DNA from: Undibacterium sp. YM2
GTDB lineage: Bacteria; Pseudomonadota; Gammaproteobacteria; Burkholderiales; Burkholderiaceae_D
Length of the DNA stretch: 64,000 nt
Assembly (NCBI RefSeq): GCF_009937975.1
Contig: NZ_AP018441.1
Location: forward strand, 3,162,001-3,226,000
Reading direction: 5' to 3'
Both the position numbers and the translations under genes were made by a program. A model generated the notes under the pieces. It was not told the origin of the DNA, ran no database searches, and saw only the letters and a program-made list of their open reading frames with translations. Positions 1-6,373 of this stretch are shown piece after piece (within the stretch, counting starts at the first letter, position 1; every line of letters starts with the position of its first letter).

Positions 1-33
1 CTGATCAGCATTGCCTACAATTTCATTTTTTAG
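1..33 (+). CDS. 3' end of an upstream gene, possibly an outer-membrane beta-barrel
   Basis: Frame 1 is open from the window edge to a TAG at 31-33 and encodes LISIAYNFIF. Alternating hydrophobic residues ending in Phe are typical of the last strand of outer-membrane barrels such as TonB-dependent receptors. The next gene begins only 5 bases later, which fits an operon. Only ten residues are visible, so this is a weak inference. Confidence 0.4.
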   Translation: MISIAYNFIF

Positions 34-38
34 AGAAA

Positions 39-470
39 ATGATGAAAGCCCTTTGCCATCTTATCTTGTGTCTTGGTTTCTGGGGCTGTTGTCATGCAGC
101 ACAGGCTGATTTGGTGGTGATTGCCAATCCACAAAGTGGCATAGAAAAATTGAGCAAGGATGAAGTCATCAACCTGTATATGGGCAGAAACCGCAAACTG
201 GCATCTGGCATGAATGCCATGCCGCTGGACATGACGGCAGCCAATACCGAAAAGGCAAAGTTTTACGCATTACTGGTCAATAAAAACCTGCCTGAAATCA
301 ATTCTTATTGGGCGAGATTGATGTTTTCTGGCCAGGGCTCGCCGCCCATGCAGGTAGAATCGGCAGATGAGGTAATGGATATCGTCAGCAGCAACAAGGC
401 TGCCATAGGCTATATAGAACGGAAGAAGCTGGATAAACGGGTCCGAATGATCTATGATCCCACACAATAA
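39..470 (+). CDS. PstS-like periplasmic phosphate-binding-type protein (short form)
   Basis: This 143-residue protein has an N-terminal signal peptide (hydrophobic stretch at about 3-20, likely cut after AQA near residue 23). A compact fold follows that resembles the first domain of PstS-type phosphate-binding proteins: a 'VIANPQSG' strand, a 'VINLYMGRNRKL' segment, and an 'AIGYIERKKLD' end. It is far shorter than true PstS (about 320-350 residues). No pst permease or ATPase genes are near, so it is probably a sensory ligand-binding protein and not a transporter part. It lies 11 bases before a diguanylate cyclase gene, and such pairs are common in proteobacteria; the protein may present a ligand to the cyclase ectodomain (inference). 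ATG codons at 39 and 42 are both possible starts, with a weak GAGA upstream. Confidence 0.75.
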   Translation: MMKALCHLILCLGFWGCCHAAQADLVVIANPQSGIEKLSKDEVINLYMGRNRKLASGMNAMPLDMTAANTEKAKFYALLVNKNLPEINSYWARLMFSGQGSPPMQVESADEVMDIVSSNKAAIGYIERKKLDKRVRMIYDPTQ

Positions 471-481
471 GTGATTCCTGC

Positions 482-2134
482 ATGTTAAGACTACTACGTA
501 CCAGCATCGTTTATCGCAGCGCATTCATTGTGCTTGGTATTGCCCTGCTTGTAGGTATATTTTTTGCACTGCTCAGCTATCACTTCTCTGCACAATCTGA
601 ACAGGAACAGGCCCGCCAGCGCATGCAGGCATCGTTAAGCACGGTTGAAAATACCGCCAGCATAGCTTGCTTTGTACTGGACCAGAATCTGGCAGGAGAA
701 CTCGCACGCGGCTTATTAAAGAATGGCGATATCAGCCGGGTGCAAATCATTTCAGAAGGTAAAGTCCTTGCCCAGGCTGACAAGAAACCGGTCAAAGGCA
801 GCGATCAATCCGCGCTTGCCATACTGCCCGGTATCAGCCCGTCCAATCAACTGGTGCATGAAGTTTATTCTCCATTCAATCCCAAGGAAAAAGTCTGTGA
901 AATTCACCTGGACCCCAACATTGATTTCATCAGGGAACAGAGTACAGCCAAGGCCCGCTTCATCGTCTATCTCTTGTTATTACAGGCGCTGGCCATGGCT
1001 TCTGCAGTGGTGTATGTCGTACTGACCATGATTACCAGGCCGATTAAAAATATATCAGACCGCCTGCATACCCTGGCACCAGAATCCGGTGACAAGCTGG
1101 GCCTGCCAGATGGCAATGAAAAAGACGAAATCGGTCAATTGGTACGCGACGTCAACACCCTGGTCGCCAGCCTTCTAAAGACACTCAATGAAGAAAGAAC
1201 CCTGCGCATACAACATGCGATAGGTGAGAAAAAATTCCAGACCATTTTTGAAAATGCAGAAACCGGCATTTTCCAGCTCAATTTTTCTGGTGAACTGCTT
1301 TCTTACAACCCTGCCTTCCTGCGCATGTTCAGTCTTGACGATCATGGTGGCAAAGACATTATTGCGAATGCCCTGACTTCATTGCTGGAAGGCCAGGAAT
1401 TACGCTTGCATCTAATGATCGATGCGGCCATTAATGAAGCCAGGATCATGTCTGACGACTTTTACATACAACTGGCAAGCTCAAGCAGCAAGAAGTGGAT
1501 CAATCTCGTCATCAGCCCGGCCGAAGACGGCATACTGCAAGGCCTGGTGAATGACATTACCGAACGCAAATCGCAGGAAGAAAGTGCCAATCAACTGGCG
1601 GTAACCGATCATTTAACCGGTATCAACAATCGCCTGGGCTTTGAAAAAGAAATCAGCCGCCTGTCCAGGGAATATGCCAATGGCAATGCGCAGGGCTTTT
1701 TCCTGCTCATGATAGATCTGGACAAATTCAAGCAAGTCAATGACAGCCACGGCCATACTGTTGGTGACCAGGTACTTGTACACTTTTCACGCCTGGTCAG
1801 CAATACGGTCAGAAGATCAGATTTCATTGCCCGCCTCGGCGGTGATGAATTCATCATCCTGTTAAAAGACCTGACATATCTGGAAAAAGCAGAAGAGATT
1901 GCTCAAAAAATCATTACCCTGGCCAGCCAGCCTATCGTCATCAATGAAACCCTGTGTGTGCAAATCGGTGCCAGCATAGGGATCAGTTATACCGGCCCAA
2001 ATGAATTTGATGCCAATGATTTACTCCGTCAAGCCGATGCCGCCATGTATGAAGTCAAGCGCAGCGGTAAAAATGCCTACCGCGTTGTCCATCTTAACAG
2101 CAGCAAGCATCAACAGGCAAATGACTCTATTTGA
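482..2134 (+). CDS. Membrane diguanylate cyclase with periplasmic sensor, HAMP, PAS and GGDEF domains
   Basis: The product makes c-di-GMP from two GTP. Membrane segments at about 13-34 and 160-184 flank a periplasmic sensor of about 125 residues (CHASE8-like). A HAMP linker (about 185-235) follows, then a PAS domain (about 250-365, 'IFENAETGIFQLNFSGELLSYN') and a GGDEF domain (about 375-535). The catalytic motif GGDEF is intact at 453-457. RRSD at 444-447, five residues before it, is a complete inhibitory I-site, so product feedback is expected. The gene is 11 bases after the PstS-like gene and very likely co-transcribed. Its last 25 bases overlap the convergent questin-oxidase-like gene. The start has no strong ribosome site; it was chosen because the first membrane helix follows directly. 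Confidence 0.93.
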   Translation: MLRLLRTSIVYRSAFIVLGIALLVGIFFALLSYHFSAQSEQEQARQRMQASLSTVENTASIACFVLDQNLAGELARGLLKNGDISRVQIISEGKVLAQADKKPVKGSDQSALAILPGISPSNQLVHEVYSPFNPKEKVCEIHLDPNIDFIREQSTAKARFIVYLLLLQALAMASAVVYVVLTMITRPIKNISDRLHTLAPESGDKLGLPDGNEKDEIGQLVRDVNTLVASLLKTLNEERTLRIQHAIGEKKFQTIFENAETGIFQLNFSGELLSYNPAFLRMFSLDDHGGKDIIANALTSLLEGQELRLHLMIDAAINEARIMSDDFYIQLASSSSKKWINLVISPAEDGILQGLVNDITERKSQEESANQLAVTDHLTGINNRLGFEKEISRLSREYANGNAQGFFLLMIDLDKFKQVNDSHGHTVGDQVLVHFSRLVSNTVRRSDFIARLGGDEFIILLKDLTYLEKAEEIAQKIITLASQPIVINETLCVQIGASIGISYTGPNEFDANDLLRQADAAMYEVKRSGKNAYRVVHLNSSKHQQANDSI

Positions 2135-3171
2135 TCTTCCAGCATTTCCATGACCACCATCTGGTAAAGCAGATTGGGCTGCAAGCTGATTTCCAGGGCG
2201 CAGGTATAAGTCAGCTTGATCACATGGTCGTCATTGCTTTCTATTGCCCTCTCAAACAAATCCGACCAGGAGCAGAGTTGCCTGTGTTTTACGCGCATGC
2301 GGCTTTCATACGCGGATTCCGGCACGAGCTTTGGTGCACCAACAGAGACGTAAGCTGCGCATAGCGCTACCCATAAATCTTGCAGCCTGCTGAACAGTGT
2401 TTTTTGATCGAGATAAAGCAGGACCTGTCTTGCCGCATTGACACCTGTGACTATGTGCAAGATCGTAAAGTCCCTGGTTTGTCCATAAGCTGAAATCGCC
2501 CAGAGCGCCAACTCATCCAAGAGATTTTCGGTGACAGGCATACCCGGTAAATTTTGCAAAAATTGCTCATCATTGACGACTGCACGCATTTTCTCTGCAA
2601 TCATCCTGCCTGGATAGGTTTTGCCTCTCATGCCTTGCGATAACTGATAAAAACCAGAGGCAACCAAGCTGGCTGCTGGTCGCGCTTTGATATCGATGCT
2701 GATAGCAAAGTTCGCGGCAACCAGTGCAGCGAGACTGGCAGCTATTTCCCCGTCATGCTCAGCTTGCAAACCATAGGCCAGCCGTATCAGTGCATGAAAG
2801 GCTGTTGTTGCGGGAGCGAATGGGACTATGGCCAATACTTCCCTGATGACTTCGCCTTTTCCTCGCTGCGCAATACGAATGGCAAAGCAGGATTGCAGGT
2901 CAGCAAAATGGTCTCTCTTGCCAAGGTAAGCCTGAAAGTCTTCGTACCTGATGGTTACAGCGGGAGGCAAGGCTGGCAAGGCATAAGTATCGCGCCAATG
3001 CGCAAAGAATTCCTGCAAACGTCTGTCACTCGCCCCCATGCCGGCAAGTGCGCACAAGGCCATGGGACAGTGGTTGGTGGTTCCTTTGCCATTCAGGGCG
3101 AACTCGCTGTTCTTGTCCAGCAAGTCCTTAAGAATCACATTACTGCACATCGCTGTTGTTGAAGCCGTCAT
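2110..3171 (-). CDS. Questin-oxidase-like protein (DUF4243 family)
   Basis: The protein has about 353 residues. Visible hallmarks of the questin oxidase-like family are 'NHCPMALCALAGMGA' near the N-terminus, 'YLGKRDHF', and 'ESNDDHVIKLTYTCALE' near the C-terminus. The fungal prototype does Baeyer-Villiger cleavage of an anthraquinone; bacterial members have no defined substrate. The open frame begins with GTG at 3177, but ATG at 3171 is preferred because a GGAGAG ribosome site ends six bases before it, and that site would abut the GTG. The gene is transcribed away from soxR and has a SoxR-type promoter, which suggests a redox-active aromatic substrate such as a quinone (inference). Confidence 0.8.
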   Translation of the reverse strand: MTASTTAMCSNVILKDLLDKNSEFALNGKGTTNHCPMALCALAGMGASDRRLQEFFAHWRDTYALPALPPAVTIRYEDFQAYLGKRDHFADLQSCFAIRIAQRGKGEVIREVLAIVPFAPATTAFHALIRLAYGLQAEHDGEIAASLAALVAANFAISIDIKARPAASLVASGFYQLSQGMRGKTYPGRMIAEKMRAVVNDEQFLQNLPGMPVTENLLDELALWAISAYGQTRDFTILHIVTGVNAARQVLLYLDQKTLFSRLQDLWVALCAAYVSVGAPKLVPESAYESRMRVKHRQLCSWSDLFERAIESNDDHVIKLTYTCALEISLQPNLLYQMVVMEMLEDQIESFAC

Positions 3172-3202
3172 TTGCACTCTCCATCGATAGTTGATGTGTT
3201 GT

Positions 3203-3233
3203 AGTATGCAAGTTCAAGTTAACTTGAAGTCAA
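3203..3233 (-). promoter_or_regulatory. SoxR-type promoter of the questin-oxidase-like gene
   Basis: On the minus strand a -35 hexamer TTGACT (3233-3228) and a -10 hexamer CATACT (3208-3203) are separated by 19 bases. SoxR-activated promoters have this overlong spacer, which SoxR shortens by twisting the DNA. The palindrome at 3213-3228 lies inside the spacer. Transcription should start near 3196, giving a leader of about 25 bases before the ATG at 3171. Confidence 0.85.
3213..3228. promoter_or_regulatory. SoxR operator palindrome
   Basis: TTCAAGTTAACTTGAA is a perfect 16-base palindrome. It carries the core CAAGTTAACTTG of the known E. coli SoxR site. It is in the 81-88 bp gap between soxR and the questin-oxidase-like gene. 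Confidence 0.88.
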
Positions 3234-3258
3234 ACACTTTTTTACACATTGGAGTGAA

Positions 3259-3732
3259 ATGATGGCTGATGCAAACAATACAAACCTGATCAGCATAGGT
3301 GAACTTGCCAAACGATCAGGCATCGCCGCCAGTGCTTTGCGCTTTTATGAAAGCCGTGGTTTGATTACCAGCGTGCGCAGTCCGGCGCAACGCCGCCAAT
3401 TCCCGCGTGAAGTATTGCGCCGCGTTGCATTTATCAAGGCGGCGCAAACAGCAGGGCTGACACTGGAAGAAATAGAAAATAGTCTGGCTACCCTGCCCGG
3501 CCAGCGGACGCCGACAAAGCAGGATTGGGAAAAGCTGTCAAGATCATGGCATGCCCTGATAGAAGAGCGCATCAGGTCATTGACAGCCTTGCGTGACCAG
3601 CTAAGTTCCTGTATAGGCTGCGGCTGCCTGTCGCTCAAATCCTGCGCGTTATATAACCCACAAGACATTGCCCATACCAGAGGTACTGGGCCGCGTTATT
3701 TAATGGGGGATAAATCTTCAAACCTGGTTTAA
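3259..3732 (+). CDS. soxR: Redox-sensing MerR-family activator SoxR
   Basis: SoxR is a [2Fe-2S] transcription activator switched on by oxidation through redox-cycling compounds. The N-terminal winged helix is clear ('ISIGELAKRSGIAASALRFYE', about residues 11-31). The iron-sulfur signature C-x2-C-x-C-x5-C is complete: Cys118, Cys121, Cys123 and Cys129. Length (157) matches the family. ATG occurs at 3259 and 3262; GGAG at 3251-3254 suits the second slightly better. No soxS is present, as is usual outside enterobacteria, where SoxR acts directly on oxygenase or efflux genes. The divergent neighbour with a SoxR promoter is the obvious target. The stop is 17 bases before the convergent rmuC stop. 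Confidence 0.95.
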   Translation: MMADANNTNLISIGELAKRSGIAASALRFYESRGLITSVRSPAQRRQFPREVLRRVAFIKAAQTAGLTLEEIENSLATLPGQRTPTKQDWEKLSRSWHALIEERIRSLTALRDQLSSCIGCGCLSLKSCALYNPQDIAHTRGTGPRYLMGDKSSNLV

Positions 3733-3748
3733 TTAGGTCAAAGCATCT

Positions 3749-5227
3749 TTATTCAGTATCTGCATCACCAGCATCAATACTGGTGCCCAGCAAGCTTTGC
3801 GCAGTATCAGCAGGCAGGGCTTCGACGCTTTTGAGTTTCCGCGTCATTTGCCGTGTTCTGACTTCTGCCTGATCGATATTTTTTGCCGCTTTTTCCAGCG
3901 CGACTTTGGTGGCGGTCAGTACATCGGCAAATTTGCCAAACTCTGTCTTGACCGCTCCGAGTACTTGCCAAACTTCTGATGAGCGCTGTTCCAGTACCAG
4001 GCTGCGGAAACCCATTTGCAGGCTGTTCAGCAATGCCGATAAAGTCGATGGGCCAGAGATGGAAACACGGCAAGTGCGTTGCAATTCATCAGCCAGGCCA
4101 GGCCTGCGCATGACTTCTGCGTACAGGCCCTCTGTCGGCAGGAATAGGATGGCGAAATCCGTCGTCAACGGTGGTGAAAGGTATTTCTCGGATATGGTTT
4201 TAGCCTCAAGGCGTATCGCCCTCTCCAGCTCTTTGCCAGCCTGCGCTACCCCTTCTGCATCGGCACGTTCTGCGGCATCGATCAGGCGCTCATATTGCTC
4301 TTTGGGGAATTTCGCGTCGATGGGCATCCATACAGGGGCCCTGTTTTCTTCCTTGCCTGGCAGCTTGATGGCGAATTCCACCCGCTCGCCTGAACCGGGT
4401 ACGGTTTCTACATTTTTGGCATACTGGTCTGGCGTCAGCATTTGTTCCAGCACCATTTCCAGCTGCACTTCGCCCCAGGTGCCACGGGTTTTCACATTCG
4501 TCAACACGCGTTTGAGGTCACCGACACCTATCGCGAGTTGCTGCATTTCACCCAGGCCCTGATGCACTTTTTCGAGACGGTCAGAGACCAGCTTGAATGA
4601 CTCTCCAAGTCGCTGTTCCAGCGTCGCATGCAGTTTTTCATCGACAGTCTTGCGCATTTCTTCGAGCTTGCCTGCATTGTCTGCCTGCAATTGCTGAATC
4701 TTTTGCTCCAGCGTTGCGCGTATTTCATTCATGCGCTGGGCATTTGATTCTGTCAATGCAAGCAAAGTTTGATTCAGGCTGTCACCAAAGCGCTTCAGGC
4801 TTTGACCTTGCTCGTCACGGGCGACCTGTCCTTGCAGGATGAAAGCCTGCCTGAATTGCTCCAGTTGCTGGGCATTGGTTTCATTGAGTTTCACCAGTTG
4901 CTGGGAGAATGCATCGATCTGGTTATTTTGCAGCGTTGCCACGCTGGTCAACTGGGCGGCCAGGTTTTGCTGTAACTGACCAAAGCTGCCAGCCAGTTCC
5001 TGGCGGCCAGTCTGGGCTGTCAATTGCACCTGTTCTCTCAATGCGCGTTCACTGCGTTCCTGCGTCATTTGCGACTGCAATGATTGTTGTTGAGTCTGGC
5101 GCAGTTGCTCCTGTATGGCGAGGATGCCACCCACGTCTTGACCATCTTTCTTGCGCAGCAGTAGCACAATATTCAAGACAACGGCCAGCGCAGCCAGCAA
5201 AAGTATCAGTACCTCAAACAGGCTCAT
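3749..5227 (-). CDS. rmuC: DNA recombination protein RmuC
   Basis: The 492-residue protein has an N-terminal membrane helix (about 3-23). A long Gln/Glu-rich coiled coil follows (about 30-230). The conserved RmuC domain (about 230-455) includes 'VKTRGTWGEVQLEMVLEQML', 'VWMPIDAKFPKEQYERL' and 'ILFLPTEGLYAEV'. RmuC is a predicted membrane-anchored nuclease-fold protein that limits recombination and inversion at short inverted repeats; this role is known from E. coli genetics. The start ATG at 5227 gives the expected membrane helix. The gene is 49 bases downstream of a truncated haemoglobin gene on the same strand, and may share its transcript. Confidence 0.94.
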   Translation of the reverse strand: MSLFEVLILLLAALAVVLNIVLLLRKKDGQDVGGILAIQEQLRQTQQQSLQSQMTQERSERALREQVQLTAQTGRQELAGSFGQLQQNLAAQLTSVATLQNNQIDAFSQQLVKLNETNAQQLEQFRQAFILQGQVARDEQGQSLKRFGDSLNQTLLALTESNAQRMNEIRATLEQKIQQLQADNAGKLEEMRKTVDEKLHATLEQRLGESFKLVSDRLEKVHQGLGEMQQLAIGVGDLKRVLTNVKTRGTWGEVQLEMVLEQMLTPDQYAKNVETVPGSGERVEFAIKLPGKEENRAPVWMPIDAKFPKEQYERLIDAAERADAEGVAQAGKELERAIRLEAKTISEKYLSPPLTTDFAILFLPTEGLYAEVMRRPGLADELQRTCRVSISGPSTLSALLNSLQMGFRSLVLEQRSSEVWQVLGAVKTEFGKFADVLTATKVALEKAAKNIDQAEVRTRQMTRKLKSVEALPADTAQSLLGTSIDAGDADTE

Positions 5228-5276
5228 AGAAAAATATTCAGGTGAAAAGGGATTTCAAATTGCGAAGCCTGGAAAC

Positions 5277-5690
5277 TCAGCCAGGGCGGTTACGCATCCA
5301 GTCAGCGGTCTGGTAAAACGATTGCATCAAATGCTGCTGCAAATCTTCGCTTACGCCGACATCCTGCATAGCCCAGGCCATGCAGCGCAACCATTGATCG
5401 CGCTCGCTGCTGGCGATGGCATACGGCAGATGGCGTGCGCGCAGGCGTGGATGACCGAACTGTTCTATATACAAATCAGGGCCGCCCATCCAGCCAGACA
5501 AGAACCAGTACAGCTTGTCGCGTGACCCATCCATGGGATTGGGATGCAGTGCGCGTATGCCGGCAAATTCTGGTTCCAGCTCCATCAAATCATAAAAGCG
5601 GTCAACCATTTCACGCAGTTTTTCTGCGCCGCCCAGCAATTGATATAAATTGACCTGGGCTTCTTCATTATCTTCAACTTCAGTATTCAT
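5277..5690 (-). CDS. Group II truncated haemoglobin
   Basis: This 137-residue protein is a 2-on-2 globin. It opens with 'NLYQLLGGAEKLREMVDRFYDLM' (helices A-C), which includes the Tyr of the distal pocket. 'GHPRLRARHLPYAI' carries the proximal haem-ligand His in helix F, and 'RDQWLRCM' carries the Trp typical of group II members. Such globins handle O2, NO or peroxide in many proteobacteria. The start ATG at 5690 lies 12 bases from the stop of the upstream GST gene, so the two are probably co-transcribed. A function in oxidative or nitrosative stress fits the neighbourhood but is inference. Confidence 0.92.
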   Translation of the reverse strand: MNTEVEDNEEAQVNLYQLLGGAEKLREMVDRFYDLMELEPEFAGIRALHPNPMDGSRDKLYWFLSGWMGGPDLYIEQFGHPRLRARHLPYAIASSERDQWLRCMAWAMQDVGVSEDLQQHLMQSFYQTADWMRNRPG

Positions 5691-5702
5691 ATCATTTATT
5701 AC

Positions 5703-6335
5703 TTAAAGTGCTGGCCTGGCCTGATTCACCCATAATTGCACTGCAGGTCTTTGCCATTGCTGAGCTGCGAACCTAGCTAATTTTTCAGGTACATGGTCGC
5801 CATGCAGGGCCAGACGATTAATCATCAAGGCGAGATCAAGATCAGCGACAGACCAGTCACCAAAGAGGTTTTCAGCACTATCTGATATCAATGATTCACC
5901 CACCAGGAATAATTGCGCCGCTGCTGCTTTGGCAGCGTCAGACAGAGGCTCCAGCTTCTTGCCATAGAAGATGACCTGGGTATTGCGCTCTACCCGTATA
6001 GGCATCAGGGCGCTGCGTATCCAGGCTTGCACCTGCCTTGCCCTGGCACGGGCGTGCGTGTCTTTGGGATAAACAGCCTGCTGTGGAAATACTTCTTCCA
6101 GGTACTCGGTAATCGCTGAAGATTCAGACAGAGCAAAACCATTATGCGCCAGGGTAGGCACGCGTTGTGTCAGCGACGTAGCGGCATAGTCGGGCGCATG
6201 CTGGGCATCAGCTTCCAGGTCTACCGTCAGCAAATCAAAGTCCAGGCCTTTTTCATGCAGGGCGACGAATACCGACATCGCATAAGGGCTGGTAAATTGT
6301 GAATCTACATACAGTTTGATGTCTTGTTTTTGCAA
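5703..6335 (-). CDS. yfcF: Glutathione S-transferase, YfcF type
   Basis: The sequence follows E. coli YfcF closely from memory: 'SPYAMSVFVALHEKGL', 'SLTQRVPTLAHNGFALSESSAITEYLEEVF' (thioredoxin-fold N-domain with the glutathione-binding cis-Pro and Glu-Ser), then 'RARARQVQAWIRSALMPIR' and 'DLDLALMINRLALHGD' in the helical C-domain. No in-frame ATG precedes the conserved N-terminus. The open frame can start with TTG at 6350, but TTG at 6335 is better placed: AAGGGA ends six bases upstream, and the start then matches YfcF (about 210 residues). YfcF has glutathione transferase and peroxidase activity. The gene is upstream of the truncated haemoglobin gene in the same orientation. Confidence 0.87.
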   Translation of the reverse strand: MQKQDIKLYVDSQFTSPYAMSVFVALHEKGLDFDLLTVDLEADAQHAPDYAATSLTQRVPTLAHNGFALSESSAITEYLEEVFPQQAVYPKDTHARARARQVQAWIRSALMPIRVERNTQVIFYGKKLEPLSDAAKAAAAQLFLVGESLISDSAENLFGDWSVADLDLALMINRLALHGDHVPEKLARFAAQQWQRPAVQLWVNQARPAL

Positions 6336-6373
6336 GATATATCCCTTCAAATTAATTCAGTAATACGCTGATA

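Noticed and set aside
3906-4562. A 218-codon open frame on the plus strand within rmuC
   Set aside because: It mirrors the RmuC coding sequence, is Ser/Arg-rich, and has no domain or ribosome site.
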